Shown here: piece after piece, positions 11,101-18,448 of the stretch
How the letters are laid out: each line of letters opens with the position of its first letter
How positions within the stretch are numbered: position 1 is the stretch's first letter
Origin: JBQTJN01 sp052387095
Lineage (GTDB): Bacteria > Pseudomonadota > Alphaproteobacteria > Micavibrionales > Micavibrionaceae
Direction of reading: 5' to 3'
Length of the DNA: 64,000 bases
Assembly (NCBI GenBank): GCA_052387095.1
Contig: JBQTJN010000044.1
Location: 46,042 to 110,041 of the forward strand
The notes under the pieces: model-generated
Seen by the model: only the letters and a program-made list of their open reading frames with translations
Database searches by the model: none
Told to the model about the DNA's origin: nothing
Translations under genes and position numbers: made by a program

Positions 11101-11573
11101 TCACCGCGTTCGAACATGTTAACGCCCACTTCAAAACCTTGTTCGGCCGCCTCTTTGCCGGCGGACAGGCGCACCTCGCACTGATCGACACGGAAGACCC
11201 GCTCGAAGCCGGTCTTGAAATCTTCGCACAGCCCCCGGGCAAGACGCTGCAATCTCTCTCCCTGCTTTCGGGCGGCGAACAGACGCTGGCCTCGATCGCC
11301 CTTATCTTCTCCATGTTCCTAACCAACCCGTCACCGATCTGCGTTCTCGACGAGATCGACGCGCCGCTCGATGATGCCAACGTTGATAAAGTCTGTGACC
11401 TGCTGGATGAAATTTCCGAGCGCCGTGAGACCAAGTTCATGATCATCACCCACCACCGCCTGACCATGGCCCGCATGGACCGCCTCTATGGCGTCACCAT
11501 GGCTGAAAAGGGCGTGTCGCAGCTGGTCTCTGTCGACCTGCAGCAATCGTTCAGCTTCCTCGAAGCCGCCTAG
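8106..11573 (+). CDS. smc: Chromosome segregation ATPase SMC
   Basis: SMC, with ScpA and ScpB, condenses and aligns chromosome arms. The 1155-residue protein has the N-terminal Walker A motif GPNGCGKSNL, long coiled coils (about residues 170-500 and 640-1000), a central hinge (around GSFAPVLNIVKADEGFEKALSRALG), and the C-terminal ABC signature LSLLSGGEQTLA with Walker B CVLDEIDAPLDDANV and the H-loop ITHHRLTMA. All the ATPase motifs are intact. The start is fixed by its position just after the DsbA-like stop and by the conserved FTSLRIHGFKSF beginning. It is the largest core gene of the window. Confidence 0.97.
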   Translation: MIQFTSLRIHGFKSFVDRTELDIGTGLNGIVGPNGCGKSNLVEAMRWIMGENSPKRMRGSGMEDVIFNGTTQRPPRNSAEVTLILDNTSRTAPAAYNNTDEIEITRRIERDHGSTYKINGKTVRARDVQMFFADTVTGANSPSLVSQGRIAQIINSKPFERRLILEESAGITGLYARRHEAELRLKAADTNLRRVDDILAGQETRLGELKRQARQATRYRNVSGQIRELEIILAWLEWQALEERMKLTRAKFDEAESAVSEKMGVVTQLTKTQETQARDLPYFRQKEAESAAALQNKRINLQRLEDEIARHDEALQEAKDQFEQMTADKAHENHVAEESQALSLRLEEEKNGIVAEQESESGHFAARQAARDTLEGKVQALEEQYNTMMQASAEAKAQKKALEQQVEQNAGRIQTLQARKEKAAADLVGVKKDSADAQDLKAIEDDISNLEKLAADLSSEIETLRTMQSASLETVTQAREALAAAESRQSKYMAELSMLQGFFDTKKSGSFAPVLNIVKADEGFEKALSRALGDALLASLDDKAPARWTRRHNLELPALPAGIDSIASRIKAPEEMKAALSQIGLVQSEAVGHTNKDTLKPGQSLVSRDGFYWRWDGLAIKPDATDRNTQHLQYKNQLAELEKMKSEIENDVSERQVALQKVQTAHQENETRLKELSEKARANEERLKRDRTQLLTTQEKRVRIESELTRLNDTIKMAEEDLHTLQEQVHTDRERLETYESAAHAKKEQDILSLRQTLLEARETHQGAVRAFDLYEQQQNTRNARLHAIADERINMQNRMIRSRERIRQLEERQTALSAKIKELKNQPQNFEADKQKFFSEIALLEQQRTADADVLAACENDVNETGKLLKQAEGVMGQSREERAHAQALSQALEEQRTTMQNHIVEQFGMQPEILPEQTKIEVESTPEAAEELRHKKERYTRERDNIGPVNLRADDEAQEMEKEVTAMLNERNDLMEAIAELRRGIDTINREARDRLLTAFEHVNAHFKTLFGRLFAGGQAHLALIDTEDPLEAGLEIFAQPPGKTLQSLSLLSGGEQTLASIALIFSMFLTNPSPICVLDEIDAPLDDANVDKVCDLLDEISERRETKFMIITHHRLTMARMDRLYGVTMAEKGVSQLVSVDLQQSFSFLEAA

Positions 11574-11587
11574 AGCTGATTTAAAAC

Positions 11588-11950
11588 ATGAAAGACGACC
11601 TTCAAAACCTTGATGCGAAACTCGATGTTGCGCGGAAAAATCGCCATCACAAGGAGCTGACACCTGAACAAGCCCGTAATGCGGAGAATATGAGTTCCGG
11701 CATGCGTGCAGGCGCCGAAATGGTTGCGCCGATTATCGCCGGCTGTCTGATTGGTTGGGGCCTCGATAACTGGCTCGAAACCAAACCTGTTTTCCTTATT
11801 ATCATGCTGTTACTGGGGGTTGTGACGGGATTCGTGAATGTGTGGCGGATCACGCAGAATGCGGGCAGTTCCGTCGGATATTCCGAGTTGCATAAGCGGG
11901 CAAAAGACGATAGAACCTTGCCAGCAAAAAAAGACGGGAATAACACGTAA
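11588..11950 (+). CDS. atpI: ATP synthase accessory protein I
   Basis: AtpI helps assemble the c-ring of F-type ATP synthase. The 120-residue protein has a charged N-terminus with coiled-coil character, then two membrane segments (VAPIIAGCLIGWGLDNWL and FLIIMLLLGVVTGFVNVW) with the glycine-rich pattern of the AtpI/DUF AtpR group. It leads the F0 gene cluster and stops five bases before atpB, an operon position conserved in alphaproteobacteria. Confidence 0.88.
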   Translation: MKDDLQNLDAKLDVARKNRHHKELTPEQARNAENMSSGMRAGAEMVAPIIAGCLIGWGLDNWLETKPVFLIIMLLLGVVTGFVNVWRITQNAGSSVGYSELHKRAKDDRTLPAKKDGNNT

Positions 11951-11955
11951 AAACC

Positions 11956-12705
11956 ATGGCTGATCCTATCCACCAGTTTGTCATTACACCTATCATTCCG
12001 CTTGAAATCGGCGGCATCAACATTTCCTATACAAACTCAGCCCTCTGGATGACTTTTGCCGTTATTGCCAGCATCGTAATGCTGACCCTTTCCATCCGCC
12101 CGAAAGCGATGGTCCCCGGCCGTTTCCAGGTCTTTGGCGAAACGCTCTACCAATTCGTCGCGGGCATGATCCGCGAGAATCTCGGTGTGCGCGGCATGGA
12201 ATATTTCCCGTTTGTTTTCACTATCTTCATGTTGGTCCTGATGGGCAATATGCTGGGCATGATTCCCGGCTCCTTCACCTTCACCAGCCACCTGGTCGTC
12301 ACCGCCGCGCTGGCGATCATGATCTTCTTCACCGTCCTTATTATAGGTGTCTTCCGCCACGGCACGCATTTCCTGCACCTCTTCCTGCCTCCGGGTCTGC
12401 CCGTATGGCTGTTCCCGCTGATTATCCCGATTGAGGTTGTTTCATTCCTCGTCCGCCCGGTTACGCTTTCCGTCCGTCTTTTCGCCAACATGATGGCCGG
12501 CCACCTTGTTTTAAAAGTCTTTGCCGGCTTCAGCGTCGCCATGCTGGCCGCCTTCGGCACCGCCGGTTTTTTCATGGGCCTCGTCCCCGCGCTCTTTAAT
12601 GTTGCCCTTATCACGCTCGAAGTTCTGATCGCTTTCCTCCAGGCCTATGTTTTTACGGTCCTGACCTGCATTTACCTGAAGGACACGATTGAAATCGGAC
12701 ACTAA
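11956..12705 (+). CDS. atpB: ATP synthase F0 subunit a
   Basis: Subunit a forms the two half-channels that pass protons to the c-ring. The 249-residue protein has about six membrane helices. The conserved essential Arg is in RPVTLSVRLFANMMAGHL (about residue 172-180), and the last helices carry LIAFLQAYVFTVLTCIYLKD with the conserved Gln. It lies between atpI and atpE. The F1 genes are not in the window, as is usual in alphaproteobacteria, where F0 and F1 are separate operons. Confidence 0.96.
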   Translation: MADPIHQFVITPIIPLEIGGINISYTNSALWMTFAVIASIVMLTLSIRPKAMVPGRFQVFGETLYQFVAGMIRENLGVRGMEYFPFVFTIFMLVLMGNMLGMIPGSFTFTSHLVVTAALAIMIFFTVLIIGVFRHGTHFLHLFLPPGLPVWLFPLIIPIEVVSFLVRPVTLSVRLFANMMAGHLVLKVFAGFSVAMLAAFGTAGFFMGLVPALFNVALITLEVLIAFLQAYVFTVLTCIYLKDTIEIGH

Positions 12706-12749
12706 AACTTTTAAATACTTCAACGACTGAACTGAAAGGAACTAAAACC

Positions 12750-12974
12750 ATGGAAATCGAATCCGCAAAACTTATCGCTGCTGCTCTCGCCCTGATCCCG
12801 ATCGCGGGTGTTGGCGTCGGCCTCGGTCTGCTCTTCGCATCTTACAACGAAGCTGTAGGCCGCAACCCGAGCGCAACTGAATTGCTCGACAAGAAATTCT
12901 TCCTGACTTTCGCCCTGACCGAAGCTCTGGCTATTTTCGCGCTGGTTATCTCGCTCGTTATCCTGTTCGGATAA
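12750..12974 (+). CDS. atpE: ATP synthase F0 subunit c
   Basis: The 74-residue proteolipid has two helices joined by a polar loop (YNEAVGRNPSATE). The ion-binding carboxylate is Glu58 in FALTEALAIFAL. The first helix has a GVGVGLGLLFA glycine pattern that packs the ring. A ribosome-binding site GAAAGGA lies nine bases before the ATG. Residues around Glu58 look like those of proton-type rings, but the coupling ion is not proven by sequence. Confidence 0.96.
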   Translation: MEIESAKLIAAALALIPIAGVGVGLGLLFASYNEAVGRNPSATELLDKKFFLTFALTEALAIFALVISLVILFG

Positions 12975-12978
12975 TCGA

Positions 12979-13647
12979 ATGCGGCTCAGATTCCACATAA
13001 TCCTGCTGGCATTCTTCGCCCTGCTGTCATCGCCCGTGATGGCGATGGAGGCAACCGGCCATAAAACGCCGCAGGCAGAACATGTGGATCAGCTGGATGC
13101 CGACATGCAGATGTCCACGGTCCAGGAGGTCGAAGGGGATCACGGCGAAGGGGGCGGGTTGCCGCAATTCGACCCGTCCTCTTATGCAAGCCAGATTTTC
13201 TGGCTGACGATCGCCTTCGGTGTTCTCTATCTCGTGTTTTCGAAAAAGACCCTACCCTCGATCGGTGCGGTTCTTCAGGCGCGTGAAAGCTATATCCAGG
13301 GTAACCTCGATAGCGCGCAAAGCCTGAAGGACAAGACCGAAGCCGCGCGCCAGTCCTACGAGGCCGCGCTGAAGGACTCGCAGGCAAAGGCCGCCGGCTT
13401 CTATGCCGATGTCGATAAGGGCATCAAGCAGACAACTGCCGACAAGATCCAGCAGTTCGAAGCCCGCGCCGCCGCCGAAGTCGAAATAACGGAAAAAGAA
13501 ATCGAGAAGGCGTCAAAAGATGCGATGGACAGCGTTCAATCCATCGCCGCCGAGATCGCCAGCATGGCTGCCGAAAAAATCGTTGGTATCTCCGCCGATA
13601 TCGACCAGGCGCGCACCGCTGTGCAAAAAATAAAGAAAGCGGCATAG
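12979..13647 (+). CDS. atpF': ATP synthase F0 subunit b'
   Basis: This is the first of two b-type stator subunits, as in phototrophs and other alphaproteobacteria. It begins with a hydrophobic stretch (FHIILLAFFALLSSPVMAMEA) that looks like a signal peptide, then a linker rich in acidic residues, a membrane helix (SQIFWLTIAFGVLYLVFSK) at about residues 70-90, and a long charged helix that forms the peripheral stalk. The 222 residues are longer than a typical b subunit because of the N-terminal extension. It ends one base before atpF. Confidence 0.9.
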   Translation: MRLRFHIILLAFFALLSSPVMAMEATGHKTPQAEHVDQLDADMQMSTVQEVEGDHGEGGGLPQFDPSSYASQIFWLTIAFGVLYLVFSKKTLPSIGAVLQARESYIQGNLDSAQSLKDKTEAARQSYEAALKDSQAKAAGFYADVDKGIKQTTADKIQQFEARAAAEVEITEKEIEKASKDAMDSVQSIAAEIASMAAEKIVGISADIDQARTAVQKIKKAA

Positions 13648-13648
13648 C

Positions 13649-14137
13649 ATGGAACTGCTTCACGACACACATTTCTGGGTTGCGCTTTCCTTCGTGATTT
13701 TCCTCGCTATTGTTTGGGTCAAGGGCCGCAAGGCCATTCTCGGTTCGCTCGATGGCCGTATCGATACCATTCGCAAGGAAATCCAGACCGCTGAAAGCCT
13801 TAAATCCGAAGCGGAAAAACTGCTCGCCGAATATGAACGCAAGCGCGAAGAAGCCATACGCGAAGCCCGCGGCATCGTCGTCAATGCCGAGAAAAATGCC
13901 GCTGAAATCCGCAAGCAGGCGCAGACCAACCTCGATGAATCCATGGCACGCCGCGAAAAACAACTGCAGACGCGTATCGAGCAGATGAAACAATCCGCCA
14001 CCAACGAAATTCGCCAATACGCCGCCGATCTCGCGATCAAGGCAACGCAGGAAATCATCAGCCAGCAGCTGAACAAGGAAACCGGTTCCCGCCTGCTTGA
14101 TGAATCGATCAAGACCGTCAGTCACAAGTTTCAATAA
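13649..14137 (+). CDS. atpF: ATP synthase F0 subunit b
   Basis: The second stator subunit of 162 residues has an N-terminal membrane helix (THFWVALSFVIFLAIVWVKG), followed by a continuous charged helix with the pattern of the b dimer (EREEAIREARGIVVNAEKNAAEI-like). It ends with TGSRLLDESIKTVSHKF. It is the last gene of the F0 operon; a palindromic repeat follows at 14156. Confidence 0.93.
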   Translation: MELLHDTHFWVALSFVIFLAIVWVKGRKAILGSLDGRIDTIRKEIQTAESLKSEAEKLLAEYERKREEAIREARGIVVNAEKNAAEIRKQAQTNLDESMARREKQLQTRIEQMKQSATNEIRQYAADLAIKATQEIISQQLNKETGSRLLDESIKTVSHKFQ

Positions 14138-14155
14138 GATTTATATCTTTTCTTT

Positions 14156-14220
14156 GCATCCGGACGAGAGTCAGGATCCATGGGGTATTACAGCTGGATC
14201 CTGATTTGCATCAGGATGCA
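14156..14220. repeat. Palindromic repeat, GGATCCTGA...TCAGGATGCA type (copy 1)
   Basis: GCATCCGGACGAGAGTCAGG and the following ATCCA face TGGATCCTGATTTGCATCAGG plus ATGCA across a short spacer. The same 25-base unit recurs three times around the GIY-YIG gene near 41650-42043. This copy lies between the F0 operon and proA and may act as a terminator hairpin. Confidence 0.75.
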
Positions 14221-14241
14221 CGTTAATATAGATTTCATGTC

Positions 14242-15507
14242 ATGGAAACTAAACCTGATAAAACCATAGAAACTCTTGGCCGTGCCGCAAAAAATGCCGC
14301 GAAAATCTTGGCCGGTGTTCCGGATGATACAGTCAGCGCGGTTTTGAGCACGCTGGCCGTAAAGCTGCGCGAAAACAAATCTGTTATTCTTGCGGCAAAT
14401 GCCAAAGATATTGAATCCGCCAAAGCTAAAAACCTCAGCGACGCCATGCTCGACCGGCTCGCGCTCAATGATGCGCGCATTGAATCCATGGCCGGGGGCG
14501 TTGAAACCGTCCGCGCCTTGCCCTCGCCGGTGGGTAAAGTCCTCTGGGAAACACGCCGTCCCAACGGGCTGCACATCCAGCGCATCGCCGTGCCCATCGG
14601 CGTTTTCGGCATGATTTATGAATCGCGCCCGAATGTCACGATCGATGCCGCCATACTCTGCTTAAAATCCCGCAACGCCGTCATTCTGCGCGGCGGCTCG
14701 GAAAGTCTGCAGTCTTCACTGACGCTGCATGTATTCATTGAGCAATCTTTAGAGCAGCACGGCCTGCCAGCATCCTGCGTCGGTATTGTGTCCACCGCAG
14801 ACCGCGAAATTGTCGGCGCCATGTTGCGTGCTAGTCAATATATCGACATCATGATACCCCGCGGCGGAAAATCTCTGATCGAGCGCGTCATGAACGAGGC
14901 ACGCATGCCCGTTTTCGGCCATCTCGACGGCAACTGTCATATCTATGTGCACCCCTCAGCCAATCCTGCCATGGCGGTCGATATCATCGTCAATGCCAAG
15001 CTGCGCCGCACCGGCATTTGCGGTGCGCTGGAATCCCTTCTTCTCGATAAAAATATTGATACAAAAACGGCCAAAAATACCCTCACCACCCTGCTCGATA
15101 AAGGCTGTGAAATCGTCGGCGATGCCGATACGCAAAAGCTTGAGGCCCGCATAATCCCCGCCACTGAAGAAGACTGGTCGACCGAATATCTTTCAGCCAA
15201 ACTCAGCTGTAAATTTGTAGACGGCGTGGAACAGGCGGTTGACCACATAAATACCTACGGCTCCCACCACACCGAAAGTATTCTCGCTGGCAACCCGGCC
15301 GCCGTGGGATATTTCCTCAAAAACATCGACAGCGCCGTCGTCATGCACAACGCCTCGACGCAGTTCACCGACGGCGGAGAATTCGGCATGGGCGCAGAAA
15401 TCGGTATTGCCACCGGCAAGATGCACGCCCGCGGCCCCGTTGCACTGGAGCAGCTTTGCACGTATAAATATATTATTCACGGCAACGGCCAGACCCGGCT
15501 CGGATAA
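14242..15507 (+). CDS. proA: Gamma-glutamyl phosphate reductase
   Basis: ProA reduces glutamate 5-phosphate to the semialdehyde with NADPH, the second step of proline synthesis. The 421-residue length is typical. The N-terminal NADP-binding part includes PIGVFGMIYESRPNVT (about residue 115-130), and the catalytic Cys is in LRRTGICGALESLL (about residue 258). The end reads GRGPVALEQLCTYKYI with R in place, as in the family. nadD follows after six bases, the usual alphaproteobacterial pairing. Confidence 0.96.
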   Translation: METKPDKTIETLGRAAKNAAKILAGVPDDTVSAVLSTLAVKLRENKSVILAANAKDIESAKAKNLSDAMLDRLALNDARIESMAGGVETVRALPSPVGKVLWETRRPNGLHIQRIAVPIGVFGMIYESRPNVTIDAAILCLKSRNAVILRGGSESLQSSLTLHVFIEQSLEQHGLPASCVGIVSTADREIVGAMLRASQYIDIMIPRGGKSLIERVMNEARMPVFGHLDGNCHIYVHPSANPAMAVDIIVNAKLRRTGICGALESLLLDKNIDTKTAKNTLTTLLDKGCEIVGDADTQKLEARIIPATEEDWSTEYLSAKLSCKFVDGVEQAVDHINTYGSHHTESILAGNPAAVGYFLKNIDSAVVMHNASTQFTDGGEFGMGAEIGIATGKMHARGPVALEQLCTYKYIIHGNGQTRLG

Positions 15508-15513
15508 AACCAG

Positions 15514-16122
15514 ATGTCGATGCTTACGCCTCCTCACCTCCTCGACGCCCCGCGCTGGAAAGGCCTCCGCGTCGGTTTGCTGGGCGGCACCTTCGATCCG
15601 CCGCATGAAGGCCATGTTCATATCAGCCTGGCCGCCATGCACGCGCTTCAACTCGATGCCGTCTGGTGGCTGGTCAGCCCGCAAAATCCCCTGAAAACAC
15701 ATAGACCTCTGCCGCTCACCGAGCGCATGCGTCTTTCACGCGAACTCATCACTCACCCGAAAATTATTGTCTCCGACATTGAATCGCAGATGGGCACAAA
15801 CATCACCTACGACACCGTTTGCAAATTAAAGAGCAATTTCTCAAGAACGGATTTCGTCTGGATCAGCGGCATGGATAATGCGCTCACGCTGCATCTGTGG
15901 AATCGCTGGCGCGAATTGCTCGGTGAAATCTGCATGGTCCACCTGACACGTAAACCCGCCACCTCGCTCATCCAGTCCTGCCCGCTACGCATGACGAACC
16001 AGAAGCACGTGGTCATCGACCGCGGTGGCCGCCTCCCGCTGACCCCCGGAATCAGTTACTGGATGATGCAGAAAAAAATGGTCAATATGTCCTCGACCGA
16101 AATGCGCGAGAAAACCGCATAA
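15514..16122 (+). CDS. nadD: Nicotinate-nucleotide adenylyltransferase
   Basis: NadD joins nicotinate mononucleotide and ATP to make deamido-NAD. The 202-residue protein has the nucleotidyltransferase motif GGTFDPPHEGHVHIS (HxGH-like) near residue 25, WISGMDNALTLHLWNRW in the middle and the ISSTxxR-like motif MSSTEMREK at the end. It follows proA by six bases and precedes rsfS and rlmH, the conserved block proA-nadD-rsfS-rlmH. Confidence 0.94.
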   Translation: MSMLTPPHLLDAPRWKGLRVGLLGGTFDPPHEGHVHISLAAMHALQLDAVWWLVSPQNPLKTHRPLPLTERMRLSRELITHPKIIVSDIESQMGTNITYDTVCKLKSNFSRTDFVWISGMDNALTLHLWNRWRELLGEICMVHLTRKPATSLIQSCPLRMTNQKHVVIDRGGRLPLTPGISYWMMQKKMVNMSSTEMREKTA

Positions 16123-16309
16123 ATATCAATAAGTTACAAACAAAGAGACGCGGATTTGCCTAATGGAGAGGGGCATACTATAATAAAGGTATGGGTTTGA
16201 TGAAGTATATCATCTACATGACGGGCGACTTTGCAGCGCTGCATGGCCGCCTTTTTCATTTAAGCCCCATCCCTGTAAATATTGAAAGGAGAGTACAGCC
16301 ATTCTGAAC

Positions 16310-16687
16310 ATGAAACATGACGGGTATTTAACACCCGAAGAAATGAAGGACTTCATCGAGCAGTCCCTGGACGCAGATAAAGCCTTTGAAATCTCAACGA
16401 TCGATCTGCGCGGCCAGAGTGCCATCGCCGATTTCATGATCATCGCCTCCGGCACATCCTCACGACATGTAGCGGCACTTGCTGAAAAGCTGAGAGATCG
16501 TCTCGGGGCGCGCGGCACGGATAATATCCGCGTCGAAGGGCTGGGTCATTCCGATTGGGTTGTCGTGGATGCCGGTGACGTGCTTGTCCATGTTTTCCGC
16601 CCCGAAGTACGGGCTTTTTACAATATCGAAAAGATGTGGAGCGCTTGGAATGGGATGGAAATTGTCGGACTCGAAGCCACGGCCTGA
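16310..16687 (+). CDS. rsfS: Ribosome silencing factor
   Basis: RsfS binds L14 on the large subunit and blocks subunit joining when nutrients are short. The 125-residue protein has the family core STIDLRGQSAIADFMIIASGTSSRHVAALAEKL, VEGLGHSDWVVVDAGDVLVHVF and FYNIEKMW. The listed ATG is 18 bases after a strong Shine-Dalgarno AAAGGAGAG (16286-16293); an ATT at 16301 or CTG at 16304 in the same frame sits at the ideal distance, so translation may begin at a non-standard codon and add two or three residues. A gap of 187 bases separates it from nadD. Confidence 0.93.
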   Translation: MKHDGYLTPEEMKDFIEQSLDADKAFEISTIDLRGQSAIADFMIIASGTSSRHVAALAEKLRDRLGARGTDNIRVEGLGHSDWVVVDAGDVLVHVFRPEVRAFYNIEKMWSAWNGMEIVGLEATA

Positions 16688-16724
16688 GTTAAGATAGGCC
16701 CGTAACAAACCCGGGCTTATAACC

Positions 16725-17165
16725 TTGTTAAAAATCGACATCATCGCGGCGGGCCGCATGCGCGGCCATATGTTCGGAGAAGCTTCCACCGAATACAGCA
16801 AACGCATTCTCTGGCCCCTTAACATCATCGAATTCGATGGTCGCGATCAGCGCGATGAAGAATCAAAAATTCTCACAAACATAAAACCCGGCGCTTATGT
16901 CATTGCCCTCGATGAGCGCGGCAAGGATGAGCGCAGCACCGATTTCGCTGCCCGGCTCGGCAAGTTGCAGGACAGTGCCGAAAGCCAGGTCCAGTTCGTG
17001 ATCGGCGGTGCCGACGGCCTGACCGACGCAGTGCGGGAAAAATCCCGACTGACCATGGGCCTTGGCGCTAGAACCTGGCCGCATATACTTGCCAGGCTCA
17101 TGCTTTTGGAGCAGATTTACAGAGCCCAGCAGATTTTGGCGGGCCATCCCTACCACCGGGAATAA
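16725..17165 (+). CDS. rlmH: 23S rRNA pseudouridine-1915 N3-methyltransferase
   Basis: RlmH methylates pseudouridine 1915 in helix 69 of 23S rRNA after the subunits have joined. The 146-residue SPOUT protein shows FVIGGADGLTDAV, the knot sequence and the end LARLMLLEQIYRAQQILAGHPYHRE, which is nearly invariant in the family. The start is a TTG, since the family begins with a strand of the type MKIxIIAAGR and no ATG is available. It follows rsfS by 37 bases. Confidence 0.95.
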   Translation: MLKIDIIAAGRMRGHMFGEASTEYSKRILWPLNIIEFDGRDQRDEESKILTNIKPGAYVIALDERGKDERSTDFAARLGKLQDSAESQVQFVIGGADGLTDAVREKSRLTMGLGARTWPHILARLMLLEQIYRAQQILAGHPYHRE

Positions 17166-17167
17166 GA

Positions 17168-18433
17168 ATGTTTAATTCTAAAAATAAAATGTCATCCCCG
17201 CGGCTCTGCGAAGCAGAGCTTAAACGGCGGGGCTCCGGAAAATTTCTTTACCAGACCCCCGCCTTCGCGGGGGTGACAATATTTGTTGTGTTTTTATTTG
17301 TGACAACAAATCTGTTCGCAGCTGGCGCGCCCGTACCCGTCAGCCAGCGCGAAAAACTAAAATCCCTGCAGACCACGATTGAAAAGACGCAAACCGAAAA
17401 AAAGGAAACGGAAGAAAAAGCGCGAAAGGCCGAAGGCGAATTAAAAGAAACCAAAAGCGATCTGGTCAAGGTTGGCAAGTCGGTGCAGAAAAGCGAAAAG
17501 ACCTTAAGTAGCCTCGAAGAACAAATGGCACAGCTTGAAGAGGAAAAAGCGGCGCTTGCATTAAAGCTGCATAATAACCGCCGTTCAATCGGCAATATAG
17601 CGATGGGGCTTGAGCGCATCCGCCGTGTCCCGCCCGAGGCTTTAATCGTACGTCCCGGTGCACCCTTCAAAACCGCGCAAAGCGTGATGCTGATGGAGGA
17701 TATCGTTCCCGTCCTCAACCGACGCGCGGGTGGCGTGAAGAAAGATCTCGACCGTCTCGAGGAAATCACGGTGAAACTTGAAAATCAAAAACTCGAAGCC
17801 GCCGAACTCGTGGCGTCTATGAGCGCCGAACAGGCTAAGCTCGAGGACCTCGCAAAAAAACGCCACAGGCTTTTTGTCTCCACCAGCAAAAACGTCGAAG
17901 AGCAGGAAGCCAGCCTGCAGCGCTACGCGGCGCAATCGCAAACGCTGCAGGAGCTCATGACCAAAATCGAGGAACAGGGTAAAACCGGCACCCCGGCACC
18001 TTCCGGCGCCCCCCGCAACTTTGCCAAAAGTAAAACCATCCTGCCGCAGACCGGCTCCATGCGCCTGCCAGTCTCGGGCGCGATTCTGGTCAATTATAAT
18101 GAGCCGGACAATTTCGGCGCACCCAGCAAGGGCTTGACTATCGAATCCCGGCCCGACGGGCTGGTTGTGGCACCGATGGGGGGGGTTGTGCGTTTTGCCG
18201 GCCCGTTCAAGAATTATGGAAATATGCTGATCGTCGAGCATAAAAAAGGTTTTCATAGCCTTATTGCAGGTTTGGAAAAAATTGATACAGTTGTCGGGCA
18301 GAGCGTTTCTGCAGGAGAACCTTTGGGTTTTGCTCACAAAAAATCTGCGGAGGGCCCTCCGTCCGTATATTATGAACTGAGACAAAATGGCGAGCCTGTA
18401 AATCCTGCGCGAACTTTTACAGATCTTGGATAA
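17168..18433 (+). CDS. EnvC-like murein hydrolase activator (degenerate M23)
   Basis: The protein has a hydrophobic export segment, a long coiled coil (about residues 60-270: LKSLQTTIEKTQTEKKET and onward) and a C-terminal LytM/M23 domain (DGLVVAPMGGVVRFAGPFKNYGNMLIVEHKKGFHSLIAGL). The catalytic HxH of active M23 enzymes is not present in the last strand (FHSLIAG), as in EnvC-type activators of amidases. The N-terminus is odd: residues 10-36 are encoded by a palindromic repeat (17191-17277) and precede the signal segment TIFVVFLFVTTNLFAA. An in-frame GTG at 17273 could be the start in practice. ctpA follows, a frequent neighbour. Confidence 0.87.
   Translation: MFNSKNKMSSPRLCEAELKRRGSGKFLYQTPAFAGVTIFVVFLFVTTNLFAAGAPVPVSQREKLKSLQTTIEKTQTEKKETEEKARKAEGELKETKSDLVKVGKSVQKSEKTLSSLEEQMAQLEEEKAALALKLHNNRRSIGNIAMGLERIRRVPPEALIVRPGAPFKTAQSVMLMEDIVPVLNRRAGGVKKDLDRLEEITVKLENQKLEAAELVASMSAEQAKLEDLAKKRHRLFVSTSKNVEEQEASLQRYAAQSQTLQELMTKIEEQGKTGTPAPSGAPRNFAKSKTILPQTGSMRLPVSGAILVNYNEPDNFGAPSKGLTIESRPDGLVVAPMGGVVRFAGPFKNYGNMLIVEHKKGFHSLIAGLEKIDTVVGQSVSAGEPLGFAHKKSAEGPPSVYYELRQNGEPVNPARTFTDLG
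17191..17277. repeat. Palindromic repeat inside the envC-like 5' end
   Basis: GTCATCCCCGCG at the left and CGCGGGGGTGAC at the right form the ends of an imperfect palindrome with the translation QTPAFAGVT, a signature of dispersed proteobacterial palindromic repeats. It is in frame with the EnvC-like protein and lies before its signal segment. Confidence 0.8.
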
Positions 18434-18448
18434 GGAAAAATCTTAACA

